Below are positions 18,101-27,200 of a DNA stretch of 64,000 nucleotides, piece by piece (position 1 is the first letter of the stretch; each line of letters starts with the position of its first letter). A program made the position numbers and the translations under genes. The notes beneath the pieces are model-generated. The model was not told the DNA's origin. It ran no database searches and saw only the letters and a list, made by a program, of their open reading frames with translations. The stretch covers positions 186,001 to 250,000 of the forward strand of contig NZ_CANLYD010000002.1 of assembly GCF_947495315.1 (NCBI RefSeq). The letters run 5' to 3'. Source of the stretch: an uncultured Aquimarina sp. Its GTDB lineage: Bacteria; Bacteroidota; Bacteroidia; Flavobacteriales; Flavobacteriaceae.

Positions 18101-20861
18101 ATGTGAATTTACAGCTACAATTAATGTTCCTGCTATTGATCCTGTTGTGACAGTAAGTACTTTTGATATACTATGTGAAGGTGATTTAGGACAAGTACAG
18201 ATATCTGTAGTAGATGGAATAGAACCATATTTTTATAGGTTATCAGATGCATTTACAGGAATCATAATCGAGCAAGTGCAAACCAATAATAATGATTTTG
18301 TTTTTACTAATTTACCGGCAGGTAATTATATAATTGAAGTAACTTCTTCTGATGGTACTTGTAATTTTGTAGAGAATGTTGTGGTAACAGAACCTAACCC
18401 TCTCCATGCAGTAATTGTATCCCAAACACCAGCCAATTGTAATACTTTGTCAGAACTAGTTGTAAATGGACAAGGAGGAACAGCTCCGTATCAATATGCA
18501 TTCGTTTTAGATGGTATAGCAGCACCATCAATTTATGCAGAAAATAATATACTAATGTTGGACCCTACTATAGGTTTGGATTGGGATATTTATGTACAAG
18601 ATGCTAATGGGTGTGGTTTTGGGCCTTTAGATGTTACGATTACTACAAATGTAGCCCCTATATTAAACCCATTACCCTTATTTGTTGATGACCCTTGCTT
18701 ATTTGATGGTAATTATTCATTTACTGCTACTGCTAGTGGTATTGGTCAGTTAACATATCAATTAAATGATGGGGTTCAGGTGCCTGGTAATATAACAAAT
18801 AATGAACATCAATTTATAGTCACAACTCCTGGAAATTATACAGTTACAGTATACGACCAAAATGGTTGTTCTTCCAATATTGAAACGATTACTGTTTTTG
18901 AAGAATTAATCGTAGATGCCCAAGTAACGGTTCAACCTACGTGTCAAAATTTTGATGGAGTAATTACAGTTACGGTATCAGGAGGTTCTGATTTTACTAT
19001 AAATCCAGATAATTTTACTTTTGAATTAACGGATGCCACAGGAAGTGTTGTAACCTTAAATGGTGTAAATGGGAATGTATTTACTGGTATTTCTGCTGGA
19101 ATAATATATAATATATCCGTCATTGATAGCGGAATAGGTTCTATGGAAGGATGTACATCATCTACGGATATTTTTATTGAAACACCACCTGCTTTGACCA
19201 ATCCCGCAGTTACATTGATTGATAGGATTACGTGTGTCAACTCTGCAGAGGTCGTGTCAGTATCAATTAACAATATAGGAGAAAACAATACAGGATATGA
19301 ATTCGATGTATTGCCTGAAGGAGGCCCTGATATTCAGATAATCACAGAAACTGATGGATTGGGAGCGATTTCTGCAAATTTCAATTTATCATCAGTGGGA
19401 GATTACACCTTTAGAATAACTGATCTAGATACGGGATGTTCTATTGATTCCGCTCCGTATGTGGTTTTACCATTTGATACCATAGAAGCTAGTGCCAGTT
19501 TAGTATCAGATATTATTTGTTATGGAACGAGTACAGGTACAATTGATCTAAATGTAACAGGGTATGTAGGATCCTATAACTATACAGTAACTAATACAGT
19601 AACCAATACTGCTGTAATATCAAGTTTTGCGAATACTACAAACGATCCATTATTGATTAATAACCTTGCGACAGGAATCTATGAGATTCTTGTGGAATCG
19701 TTAGAGGCTCCATTCTGTAGTCTGGTCACTAATAGTATTACTATAACTGAACCATCAGAGCTTTCAGTATCTTTAACATCTCAGGATGTAACAACCTGTA
19801 ATGGTATCGAAAATGGCTCTATAACGGTTACTGTTGATGGTGGGACTGCTCCATATATTTATTCTTTATATGATAGTGATTCTAACCCATTATTTATCTT
19901 TTTACAGGATGATATAGATGGGGTAGCTGGACAGCATGTTTTTGATGGTTTGGTATCTGGAAACTATATTGTACAGGTGCAGGACGCAAATGGGTGTACA
20001 TTAAATGTTTCCGATATTACCATCAATCAATCGGTTGTGGAAATACAATTAGAAGTTACACCAGTGTCTACAAATGATGATGGAGTAATCGTTGTAAATG
20101 CATCTGGTGGAATTGGAGGATATACTTATGAGTTGTTAGATGCTATAGATAATTCTGTGATTATTTCCGCTCAAAGCAGTAATATACTATTAGTAAATAC
20201 AGCAGGAGATTACAAGGTTAGAGTTATAGATAGTAATGGATGTTATTATTATCAAACGGTAACAGTAGAAACTACTGAAGAAAATCCAATTCTGGATTAT
20301 GCAGAAGAAATTCTTTTCTGCACAATTACCGGGCAAAGCTATCCTGTAATTACAATTCAGGACGAAAACGGAGAAGTTTTAGATGTACCTTTTACAAATG
20401 TATTATCAATTGTTTGGCAACAATTGGATGATATTTCTTGTAATAGACCTCTAGATGAAACGTGCCCAACAACCGATGATAGTTGTAGTTCTGATTGGTT
20501 TGATTTCGAAACTGGCACCGGCTGTGTAATTACCGAACCTGGAGAATATAGAGTTGTTATTACATTCAATACCAGATCTAGGGTTAGTACACAAGTATAC
20601 TACTTTAGAGCAAATGCTAGTGTTCTTGGCGTAGAAGATATTTTAAATCCGAATGTTAACCTGTATCCAAACCCTGGAGATACAATGGTTAATATCAACA
20701 TCGAAGTGAGAAGTATTAGAGTTTTTGATGTATCTGGAAAGACGGTATTAGAAACATCCCAAAAAACTTTTGATATTAGTCATCTCGAAAAGGGAGTTTA
20801 TTTTACTGAAGTTGAAACTATGACAGGAATTAGAACAATTATTAAACTACTGAAAGAGTAG
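15144..20861 (+). CDS. Large adhesin-like protein with PA domain, DUF11, SprB repeats and type A T9SS sorting domain
   Basis: 1905 residues with a signal peptide (MKKKLHCGVLL to 'SIFSQ'). Order: an N-terminal region, a protease-associated (PA)-like domain at about residues 177-275 ('GNIAVIRDGG', 'NAGAVGVVIVNDGG'), the conserved head at about 305-550, a DUF11-like domain at about 554-690, a linker rich in Cys, then SprB-type modules. The last ~75 residues ('LYPNPGDTMVNI' to 'IIKLLKE') are a Por-secretion tail, the type A T9SS signal that is cleaved when cargo is attached to the surface. From about residue 305 to 995 it is closely related to the start of the giant adhesin at the left edge, but the C-terminal sorting class differs. 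The function is probably adhesion; the ligand is unknown. It appears to be its own transcription unit, ended by a strong terminator. Confidence 0.9.
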   Translation: MKKKLHCGVLLMCLIWSSTSIFSQETVPFQIRKSISGVKGDLIMTGNDIVGVIEDDDGNRFMDPNRNYNDTDNNGNFVTAYIDVDNDPTTFSSSEAGLSAPNEECSTLVYAGLYWSANYYMARASTPNNFIDDEIGSFADTNTALIINNGPLAQQYIVRNSEFDNDNSDIQLSPVTSYLVVAQPVDGCNITNASELTGNIAVIRDGGSCFLREKVVNAQNAGAVGVVIVNDGGFLPRLTGNGPVINIPSVSIGNDDITNANFTGGDIVTLLEAETNVVLATLSTDQGDDFLTGLPLIDSRKQGPADFRNIKFKVPGGTYVDVTANSVVFDGYSNTPTNPLGDTAIDELPYVCYADVTGLLDQDNLFGTYTVADMNATQGFTSGGDGACGGWVLVAVYEDPQDETKYISVSDGFTQIFSGGAPVEFTYSGFTTPQGNQPVAVRYGVASLEGDFSLNGDQLNVLNTSGNYTALGQGLGTANPSTNFFNSSISSDGAYITDRTPNSQNTQGFDVDIFDIPNPGNSIIGNAQTSAIFQLKTDRDRFSVFLNSFSTTIIEPELSVVQRVFDADGITEITGGNVEPGDEIFYDLEIENIGNEDLVDGSLIITDMLPANTNLLGVVDATLPSGVTYVEISPGVLQFNIPSSLVETSNDDPVGEGDAPIFIRFRVQVVSSCEELRDVCSNSIQNSLDVSYTGSISGIEVSTSGNVPSGACGNVGGNIANVLVNVPACEINVGICNNDLLLTAGTGYNQYTWSGPGIATPVVTTVNFYQVPIPQGGLYTVIKEDVDGIDPQCMTLTEEFVVQDIRDIQNPILDYVNGATVVSEDCSGVSIPQILLCGDQTMLLETNFDNVSWQRLTPSGSCVLDANDPCSLLDGNCTDVNWVEVTDGDTPNYTVSESGDYRILAEFDGGCIVPFYFSVSKNDYQPELTMNPIGCGSDGSVSVVNVPTNFGFSLTSGGPYTNTTGIFPISTAGDVTVYAIDTTSLGCEFTATINVPAIDPVVTVSTFDILCEGDLGQVQISVVDGIEPYFYRLSDAFTGIIIEQVQTNNNDFVFTNLPAGNYIIEVTSSDGTCNFVENVVVTEPNPLHAVIVSQTPANCNTLSELVVNGQGGTAPYQYAFVLDGIAAPSIYAENNILMLDPTIGLDWDIYVQDANGCGFGPLDVTITTNVAPILNPLPLFVDDPCLFDGNYSFTATASGIGQLTYQLNDGVQVPGNITNNEHQFIVTTPGNYTVTVYDQNGCSSNIETITVFEELIVDAQVTVQPTCQNFDGVITVTVSGGSDFTINPDNFTFELTDATGSVVTLNGVNGNVFTGISAGIIYNISVIDSGIGSMEGCTSSTDIFIETPPALTNPAVTLIDRITCVNSAEVVSVSINNIGENNTGYEFDVLPEGGPDIQIITETDGLGAISANFNLSSVGDYTFRITDLDTGCSIDSAPYVVLPFDTIEASASLVSDIICYGTSTGTIDLNVTGYVGSYNYTVTNTVTNTAVISSFANTTNDPLLINNLATGIYEILVESLEAPFCSLVTNSITITEPSELSVSLTSQDVTTCNGIENGSITVTVDGGTAPYIYSLYDSDSNPLFIFLQDDIDGVAGQHVFDGLVSGNYIVQVQDANGCTLNVSDITINQSVVEIQLEVTPVSTNDDGVIVVNASGGIGGYTYELLDAIDNSVIISAQSSNILLVNTAGDYKVRVIDSNGCYYYQTVTVETTEENPILDYAEEILFCTITGQSYPVITIQDENGEVLDVPFTNVLSIVWQQLDDISCNRPLDETCPTTDDSCSSDWFDFETGTGCVITEPGEYRVVITFNTRSRVSTQVYYFRANASVLGVEDILNPNVNLYPNPGDTMVNINIEVRSIRVFDVSGKTVLETSQKTFDISHLEKGVYFTEVETMTGIRTIIKLLKE

Positions 20862-20890
20862 AATAAGAAAAATATTACGTAGAATTAACA

Positions 20891-20921
20891 AAAGAGCACT
20901 TTTTTTAGTGCTCTTTTTTTT
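20891..20921 (+). terminator. Rho-independent terminator after second adhesin
   Basis: AAAGAGCACT (20891-20900) pairs with AGTGCTCTTT (20907-20916) across a six-T loop and runs into a T tract. It separates the adhesin from the convergent DoxX-like gene. Confidence 0.85.
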
Positions 20922-20928
20922 AAACCTT

Positions 20929-21327
20929 TTAAGAATTTACCAGATATAGTCCAAAAACAGCCACTATAAAGTAACAAGTTATGGTTAAGGCTCCTTGATA
21001 GTCCTTAGCAACGCGTTGGCCAAAAAGAAGCATTAACAGTGTTATACATGCAGAAAACATAGCTCCAATCGCAAAACCAGTATGATTATCGATAATCAAA
21101 TAATAAATACCCATAATGCAAAATATTGCGGTAATCATTTCGATGATCAGTATGGTACCCAACAGTAGTGGAACAATAGTACCTAAAAAAGTAGCAGAGA
21201 AATGATCTTTTAACCAGCTTAGGTTTCCCTTCCAATCTGTAATTTTGTCAATACCAGATTGTAAAAAAGTGATAAGTAAGAATAATAAGATTGTAATAGA
21301 AACAATGTGAGTCATAAAATTATCCAT
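20929..21327 (-). CDS. DoxX-like small membrane protein
   Basis: 132 residues with four hydrophobic segments (about 8-25, 45-70, 78-100 and 108-130) and the early 'FLQSGIDKITDWKGNLSWLKDHF' region, which resembles DoxX/DoxD-family proteins of Bacteroidota (often 'FL.SGi.Ki.d...n..wl..hf'). These are inner-membrane proteins whose role is mostly unproven; redox or quinone links have been proposed. An in-frame ATG four codons in (MTHI) is an alternative start. The gene follows holB on the same strand, but an apparent terminator lies between them. Confidence 0.7.
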   Translation of the reverse strand: MDNFMTHIVSITILLFLLITFLQSGIDKITDWKGNLSWLKDHFSATFLGTIVPLLLGTILIIEMITAIFCIMGIYYLIIDNHTGFAIGAMFSACITLLMLLFGQRVAKDYQGALTITCYFIVAVFGLYLVNS

Positions 21328-21343
21328 GAAGTCGAGTTTAGTT

Positions 21344-21372
21344 TTGAAAAAATAACGAATTCTAAAATTCGT
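21344..21372 (-). terminator. Terminator for holB (minus strand)
   Basis: Read on the minus strand, ACGAATT-TTAG-AATTCGT (21372 down to 21355) forms a perfect 7-bp stem and is followed by TATTTTTTC. The stem is short and AT-rich, so confidence is moderate. Confidence 0.55.
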
Positions 21373-21408
21373 AATAAAGAATAAGAATAAAAAATATTAA
21401 ATAAAGCC

Positions 21409-22563
21409 TTATACAGCTTTTTTATGAAGCAACCGTGTTAACTTAATGGATAAATCAGTTAGAATAATTTTAGCATTACCATTCCGCTCGATATGATAAA
21501 TAGCATCCTGAAGCTCATTACTGATATCCATAATGTTAGCTCCATGAATAAAAGGAGCAAAATTCTGAAGCTTAAAACCACTGGTTTGAGGTTCTAAAAA
21601 TACAAGATCATCAGCTCCATAATTTAATAACAATGCTTGTCTGAAAAAATCTAGACAATAATTTAGAAATTTCTTTTGTGTTTCTCTTCCAGAACTCGCG
21701 ATGGATTCACTCCAATTAATCAAATCATTAACAGCAGATTTATTGCCTTTTGCTCTAAAAGCTGTTCGAACCCATTGTATAAACCAATCCTCAAACTGCT
21801 CATCACCACCATCGTGATGCAATAAATGTAATGCTTTACTATAGTCACCATTAGCCTGATGTGCAACCTTTAATGCTTCTGCATCAGAGATACCTTCGGA
21901 TGCTTTTACGGCGTCTTTAATTACTTGCTCACCCAAAGGAGGGAAATGTAAAACCTGACATCTGGATCTTATGGTTTGTATCAATTGTTCTTCATCCTCA
22001 GCAATCAGAATAAAAACTGTTCTTTCCGGTGGTTCTTCGATTAACTTTAGCAATTTGTTAGAAGCGGCGATATTCATTTTATTCGCCATCCATATCAACA
22101 TTACTTTATAACCACCCTCGTAACTTTTTAAAGACAGTTTTTTTACTACCTCTAATGCTTCGTCTACACCAATTTGACCCTGTTTTTTTTCGATTCCCAG
22201 CAAAAGATACCAGTCAAAAATGCTTCCGTATGGATTTTCTTTTATAAAGGTTCGCCATTCTTCAGCAAAGTGATTTGCAGTAGGATGTTTTTTTACCTTA
22301 TCATTGGTGGCAACAGGATATGCAAAATGTAAATCAGGATGTGCGAGATGATCAAATTTTAGATTACAAGATTGGATACCCCCAGTGTTTTCGCCATCCT
22401 TATTTTGACATAAAATATATTGAGCATAGGCGATTGCCATGGGTAAGGTACCACTGCCATTAGGACCAACAAAAAGTTGCGCATGCGGAATACGACCTCG
22501 TTCTACACTAGTAGTTAGGTAGCTCTTAATATGTGTAAGTCCTAATATTTCTGAAAAAAGCAT
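21409..22563 (-). CDS. holB: DNA polymerase III subunit delta' (clamp loader)
   Basis: 384 residues. The N-terminus 'MLFSEILGLTHIKSYLTTSV..GRIPHAQLFVGPNGSGTLPMA' is typical of delta', part of the clamp loader that opens the sliding clamp on DNA. The P-loop-like segment reads GPNGSGT with no catalytic Lys, as is usual for delta' subunits, which do not hydrolyse ATP. 'KLLKLIEEPPERTVFILIAEDEEQLIQTIRSRCQ' is the highly conserved clamp-loader segment holding the SRC motif. Residues from about 240 to the end form the less conserved collar region. Length is normal for Bacteroidota. It is transcribed away from pgk. Confidence 0.93.
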   Translation of the reverse strand: MLFSEILGLTHIKSYLTTSVERGRIPHAQLFVGPNGSGTLPMAIAYAQYILCQNKDGENTGGIQSCNLKFDHLAHPDLHFAYPVATNDKVKKHPTANHFAEEWRTFIKENPYGSIFDWYLLLGIEKKQGQIGVDEALEVVKKLSLKSYEGGYKVMLIWMANKMNIAASNKLLKLIEEPPERTVFILIAEDEEQLIQTIRSRCQVLHFPPLGEQVIKDAVKASEGISDAEALKVAHQANGDYSKALHLLHHDGGDEQFEDWFIQWVRTAFRAKGNKSAVNDLINWSESIASSGRETQKKFLNYCLDFFRQALLLNYGADDLVFLEPQTSGFKLQNFAPFIHGANIMDISNELQDAIYHIERNGNAKIILTDLSIKLTRLLHKKAV

Positions 22564-22593
22564 AGAGCAAATATAATTTATATAAAGGTTAAA

Positions 22594-22680
22594 AAAATTA
22601 ATTCCACTAACCTTTTATCATTTCTCCCTTGGGGAGAAACATGAATGAGGGATATAAAAACTAATCGTGGAATTAATTTT
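22594..22680. repeat. Nested inverted-repeat element between holB and pgk
   Basis: The 328-base gap between holB and pgk holds a 14-bp perfect inverted repeat (AAAATTAATTCCAC at 22594-22607 and its complement at 22667-22680). Inside is a second perfect hairpin, TTTCTCCC (22621-22628) with GGGAGAAA (22632-22639). The nested shape resembles a small non-coding mobile or REP-like element. From 22681 to 22891 I see no gene and no convincing promoter motif. Confidence 0.6.
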
Positions 22681-22891
22681 CATTTTTAATATAATAGCAT
22701 ACAATATCTACAGACCGGTTTGGATATAATTAGAGATAAATAAAATGTGATTTTTTCATTGAAAAGCATCTTTTTGCTAAAAATCGATAAAAGTGGAAGT
22801 TTGTAAAAAAAATAGACGACTTTTTCTATTAGTTTTCAGTGTTTTTAAGGAAATAGAATTATTTTCGTTTGCGAAAAATCAATCCAATCCG

Positions 22892-24079
22892 ATGAAGACA
22901 ATCAACGATTTCAATTTTGAAAATAAAAAAGCATTAATTCGAGTAGATTTTAATGTTCCTCTAGATGAAAATTTTAAGGTAACTGACAATACCAGAATTG
23001 AAGCTGCTAAACCAACAATTATTAAAGTACTAGAAGATGGTGGAAGCGCTGTTTTAATGTCTCATTTGGGTCGTCCGAAAGGAGTTCAAGATGAGTTTTC
23101 GTTAAATCACATTGTAGATGAGGTATCACAAGTAATAGGTGTACAAGTAAAATTTGTAACCAATTGTGTTGGTCAAGAAGCAGAAGATGCAGTAGCACAA
23201 TTAAACCCTGGTGAAGTATTATTACTGGAAAATCTAAGGTTTCATAAAGAAGAAACTGCTGGAGATACTGGTTTTGCTGAGCAATTATCAAAATTAGGAG
23301 ATATTTATATAAACGATGCTTTTGGTACTGCGCACAGAGCGCATGCATCAACAACGATCGTAGCGCAATTTTTTCCGGAAAACAAATGCTTCGGAAGTCT
23401 GTTAGCAAAAGAAATAGAAAGTATCAATAAGGTACTAAAGAGTGGAGAAAAACCGATTACAGCAGTTTTAGGTGGATCTAAGGTTTCTTCTAAAATTACT
23501 ATTATAGAAAACATTTTAGATAAAGTAGATCATCTTATTATAGGGGGTGGAATGACATATACATTTATCAAAGCGCAAGGAGGAAAAATAGGTGATTCTA
23601 TCTGTGAAGATGATAAGCAAGAATTAGCGCTGGAAATTTTGAAAAAAGCAAAAGAAAAGGGAGTACAAATACACTTGCCAGTTGATGTAATTGGTGCCGA
23701 TGCTTTCGATAATAATGCGAATACTAGAGCTATGAGTGTAGATGCAATTCCGGATGGATGGCAAGGATTAGATGCAGGACCGGAAACATTAAAGAATTTC
23801 CACCAGGTGATATTAAATTCCAAAACGATACTTTGGAACGGACCATTGGGAGTATTTGAGATGGAAAACTTCGCAAATGGAACAATAACATTAGGACATT
23901 CGATTGCAGAAGCAACAGAAAAAGGAGCATTCTCTCTTGTAGGTGGTGGTGATTCTGTCGCAGCGGTAAAACAGTTTGGTTTTGGAGATAAAGTAAGTTA
24001 TGTTTCTACTGGTGGTGGAGCAATGTTAGAAAGCCTGGAAGGAAAAACACTTCCTGGTATCGCAGCAATTGGAAATTAA
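22892..24079 (+). CDS. pgk: Phosphoglycerate kinase
   Basis: 395 residues from ATG 22892. It transfers phosphate between 1,3-bisphosphoglycerate and ADP in glycolysis, in the cytoplasm. Family motifs are present in order: 'RVDFNVPL' near the N-terminus, 'SHLGRPKG', '[11 protein letters not shown]', '[14 protein letters not shown]', '[11 protein letters not shown]', 'WNGPLGVFE' and the nucleotide-binding '[10 protein letters not shown]' near the end. The frame is open upstream to an ATG at 22793, but those 33 extra residues are Lys/Phe-rich, do not match the family and would make it longer than usual, so I chose 22892. A strong terminator follows. Confidence 0.96.
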   Translation: MKTINDFNFENKKALIRVDFNVPLDENFKVTDNTRIEAAKPTIIKVLEDGGSAVLMSHLGRPKGVQDEFSLNHIVDEVSQVIGVQVKFVTNCVGQEAEDAVAQLNPGEVLLLENLRFHKEETAGDTGFAEQLSKLGDIYINDAFGTAHRAHASTTIVAQFFPENKCFGSLLAKEIESINKVLKSGEKPITAVLGGSKVSSKITIIENILDKVDHLIIGGGMTYTFIKAQGGKIGDSICEDDKQELALEILKKAKEKGVQIHLPVDVIGADAFDNNANTRAMSVDAIPDGWQGLDAGPETLKNFHQVILNSKTILWNGPLGVFEMENFANGTITLGHSIAEATEKGAFSLVGGGDSVAAVKQFGFGDKVSYVSTGGGAMLESLEGKTLPGIAAIGN

Positions 24080-24201
24080 GTTGAACTTATTCCATTGAAT
24101 AACGGGATCTAATTCTATAAATTAATTCTTCGAGATTGTTTACTATTTAACAAAAGACACAAATTTCTGTAAGAAAAGTCTTAATAAACCTAAAAGTTAT
24201 T

Positions 24202-24230
24202 AAAAATCAGTCATTTAGACTGATTTTTTT
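24202..24230 (+). terminator. Rho-independent terminator after pgk
   Basis: AAAAATCAGTC (24202-24212) pairs perfectly with GACTGATTTTT (24218-24228) across the loop ATTTA and ends in a T run. The remainder of the 24080-24370 gap holds nothing else I recognise. Confidence 0.85.
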
Positions 24231-24370
24231 ATGTTTTTAACTTGTTGATTTTTTGGATTTTAGAAAAAAAATGCGATTTTCGCAGCGGTGTTGTTGATAA
24301 CTTGTTGAAAGATCGTACTAATCACCCTAAAATATCCGTTAGTTTGGGTAATTGTAAACAATATCCGAAA

Positions 24371-26005
24371 ATGAATAATAATTGTTGGTTATATCTTAGT
24401 TTTCTTTTTTGCCTGGGTGCACTTCAGGCTCAGGATACCATCCCATCATCCATAAACACAAAAACGAAAGCTTCCAGAACATTAGCACTTGATAAAGAGC
24501 TTACACTAAAAAAAGATACTGTTCAGGTAATTGATACGACCAAAGTGATTAGTTCAATAGGCGAACTGAAAACCACAACGTTTACAAAAACAAGTGTTAC
24601 AGATAGTGTGATGTATGCTGCGAAGGATCATCCGAAAATGGCACAATTAGATTCTATTTGGAAACAAGAATTATACAATTCTAGTTTATTTGATACAATC
24701 TATAAATCAGTCACAGAATTGGAATATGAGCCAGTAGAGTATGTGGACCTTCCTACAGATACATTAAAAGCTAGATTGATAGAATTGAATGCGCGTACTC
24801 CATTTAACGTGGAGTATAACCCTTCATTAGAAAGTGTAATTAAGAATTACCTTAAGAATCGTCACGAGCATTTAGAAAGACTAATGGCCTTAAGTGAATT
24901 TTATTTTCCATTATTCGAACAAGAACTAGACAATCAGAATATCCCTTTAGAAATAAAGTATTTGGCAATTGTAGAATCCGCATTAAAACCAAGAGCAAAA
25001 TCTAGAGTTGGTGCAACAGGTTTATGGCAATTTATGTTCGGAACCGGAAAAATGTTCGGGTTAGAAGTAAGTTCATATGTAGACGAACGTATGGATCCTA
25101 TTATGGCGACTCAAGCAGCCTGTAAATACTTGGCCAGCCTTTATCGCGTATTTGGTGATTGGGATCTGGCATTAGCATCATACAATTCTGGACCAGGAAA
25201 TGTAACTAAAGCAATAAGACGAAGTGGAGGATATAAGAATTACTGGAACATACGGCATAATCTGCCAAGAGAGACAGCAGGATATCTACCAGCATTTTTG
25301 GCAACTATGTATATTTTTGAATATGCAGAAGAACACGGATTTAAGCCTAGACGACCAGAATTTGCATATTTCGAAACGGATACGATAAAAGTAAAACAGA
25401 TGATTACTTTAGATCAGGTTTCCGAAGTTATGAATATCAATATAGAAGAGTTGCAGTTTTTAAACCCTTCATATAAACTAGATATTATCCCACATATTAA
25501 AGATGAAAACTATGTGCTACGTCTACCGCTTGATCAAGTAGGAAAGTTTGTAACGAACGAAGATCAAATATACACGCTGGCGCAGACAGAATTTAATAAA
25601 CGAGAAAAACCGCTTCCTAAGCTTATCGAAGCTAATGATAGAATCAGATATCGGGTACGAAGCGGCGATTTCTTAGGGAAAATAGCCAGAAGATATGGAG
25701 TGCGTGTAAGTCAAATAAAAAGATGGAATGGACTACGTAGTAATAATCTTAGAATCGGACAGCGATTAACTATATATCCGCGCCGACCAGTGATGGATAG
25801 GCCAAAAAAGAAAACAACTACTAAAACGGCTGTTGCAAGCACTAACCCAGGAAGCTCTGAAGTATATACCGTAAAATCTGGAGACACTTTATGGAGTATT
25901 TCTCAGAAATTTAAAGGAGTATCTATCGAAAACCTTAGAAGTTGGAATAATATCAGTGGTACAGGAATCAAACCCGGTATGAAGTTGAAGCTATCAAAGT
26001 CCTAG
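24371..26005 (+). CDS. Membrane-bound/periplasmic lytic transglycosylase with SLT and two LysM domains (MltD-like)
   Basis: 544 residues from ATG 24371, which gives a clean signal peptide (MNNNCWLYLSFLFCLGALQAQ). The frame extends upstream to 24242, but that would bury the signal peptide. The SLT domain lies at about 185-310, with the catalytic Glu in 'AIVESALKP' (Glu202), then 'GATGLWQFM' and 'ALASYNSGPGNV'. Two C-terminal LysM domains begin 'YRVRSGDFLGKIARRYGV' (about 430) and 'YTVKSGDTLWSISQKF' (about 497). By family it cleaves peptidoglycan between MurNAc and GlcNAc to give 1,6-anhydroMurNAc, with LysM holding the wall. The layout is that of MltD. It is preceded by the pgk terminator, so it is probably transcribed separately. 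Confidence 0.93.
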   Translation: MNNNCWLYLSFLFCLGALQAQDTIPSSINTKTKASRTLALDKELTLKKDTVQVIDTTKVISSIGELKTTTFTKTSVTDSVMYAAKDHPKMAQLDSIWKQELYNSSLFDTIYKSVTELEYEPVEYVDLPTDTLKARLIELNARTPFNVEYNPSLESVIKNYLKNRHEHLERLMALSEFYFPLFEQELDNQNIPLEIKYLAIVESALKPRAKSRVGATGLWQFMFGTGKMFGLEVSSYVDERMDPIMATQAACKYLASLYRVFGDWDLALASYNSGPGNVTKAIRRSGGYKNYWNIRHNLPRETAGYLPAFLATMYIFEYAEEHGFKPRRPEFAYFETDTIKVKQMITLDQVSEVMNINIEELQFLNPSYKLDIIPHIKDENYVLRLPLDQVGKFVTNEDQIYTLAQTEFNKREKPLPKLIEANDRIRYRVRSGDFLGKIARRYGVRVSQIKRWNGLRSNNLRIGQRLTIYPRRPVMDRPKKKTTTKTAVASTNPGSSEVYTVKSGDTLWSISQKFKGVSIENLRSWNNISGTGIKPGMKLKLSKS

Positions 26006-26126
26006 ACACTTTCTTTTTTTAATTAAAAAATACAATTGGAACGATTTATGATGTCATAAAGAGTACTATATCCGTTATATGGATATTATTATTTTGATAT
26101 TAGCACATCCCAAGTATATTTGTATT

Positions 26127-27110
26127 ATGAAAAAACTAGCTCTTGCCATCATCTGTGTATTATGTATAGTAAGCTGTACAGAAACTAAAAAAGACACTTC
26201 AGAAAAAATAGACGGTTCCTTAGCCCAATCTTTGGGTAAAATAAACGAATTATCCGTGGTAATAGATAATGAGTTATGGACAGGTAGTTTAGGTGATACC
26301 ATACGTAAATATTTCGGAGCAGAAGTTCCTGGTTTACCACAAGAAGAACCATTATTTTCGATGAGACAATTGCCTACAGAAGCTTTCACGGGTATCGCCA
26401 GAAGAAGGAGAATGTTTCTTAAAATAGAAAAAGGAGAAGAGTCCAAAGTATATGTAGCAAAAAATAAATATGCTACTCCCCAATTGGGTTACGTGATTAC
26501 TGGCACCAGTGAAGATGAGATTATCCATTTGATTCGAGAAAGATCTGAAGGGATAATTGCTAAATACAAAAAGGTAGAAACCAAAGAAAAACAGTATAGA
26601 ATAAAAAAATCAGTAGAATATATTCCTCAGTTGCAAGAGAAGATGGGAATCACTCTTAAAATACCTTCTGCATATCGAATTGCTAAAGAAGAAGATAAAT
26701 TCTTTTGGTTGCGTAAGGACATCAAGAACGGAGACATGAACCTTATGATTTATGAACTTCCTTTAGGAGCAATACCAAAAGACTCTAATACCATTGCCAA
26801 GATCATAGAAGTGAGAGACTCTATAGGTCAATTAAAAATTCCTACCAATTCTGGAAAGTTTATTACCGAAGAAGCGTATGCACCGTATTTGTTCGAAACT
26901 TCTTTAGATAACAAATTTACGCTCGAAACCAAAGGTACTTGGGAAATTAAAGACAGATATATGGCAGGCCCTTTTGTAAATTATGTGATTGATGATGTAT
27001 CTAACAACAGGCAGTTTGTAATAGAAGGTTTTGTGTTGGCACCATCAGTAAGAAAAAGAAATTATATCTTCGAGTTAGAAGCGATTATTAAAACCATTAA
27101 ATTCGATTAA
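26127..27110 (+). CDS. DUF4837 family lipoprotein
   Basis: 327 residues from ATG 26127. This start gives a lipoprotein signal (MKKLALAIICVLCIVSC, lipobox IVSC, lipidated Cys17). An upstream in-frame ATG at 26079 would hide it. The mature part contains 'LSVVIDNELWTGSLGD..R..FG...PGLPQEEPLFS', characteristic of the DUF4837 family of Bacteroidota envelope proteins, whose function is unknown. It probably sits in the membrane facing the periplasm. It stands alone between the transglycosylase gene and tex. Confidence 0.82.
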   Translation: MKKLALAIICVLCIVSCTETKKDTSEKIDGSLAQSLGKINELSVVIDNELWTGSLGDTIRKYFGAEVPGLPQEEPLFSMRQLPTEAFTGIARRRRMFLKIEKGEESKVYVAKNKYATPQLGYVITGTSEDEIIHLIRERSEGIIAKYKKVETKEKQYRIKKSVEYIPQLQEKMGITLKIPSAYRIAKEEDKFFWLRKDIKNGDMNLMIYELPLGAIPKDSNTIAKIIEVRDSIGQLKIPTNSGKFITEEAYAPYLFETSLDNKFTLETKGTWEIKDRYMAGPFVNYVIDDVSNNRQFVIEGFVLAPSVRKRNYIFELEAIIKTIKFD

Positions 27111-27200
27111 CCTTAGCTTTAAAATTGTAAAGAGGATATCAATAAGTTTTGATATTGGACAAGGTTTATAATATATTTAGCGGTTCAAAAAATGTAACCA

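Noticed and set aside
22793..22891. Longer N-terminus for phosphoglycerate kinase
   Set aside because: The 33 extra residues do not fit the family, and the family start [21 protein letters not shown] lies at 22892.
26115..26122. TATATTTG as promoter of the DUF4837 gene
   Set aside because: It fits TAnnTTTG, but it lies so close to the ATG at 26127 that transcription would start inside the gene.
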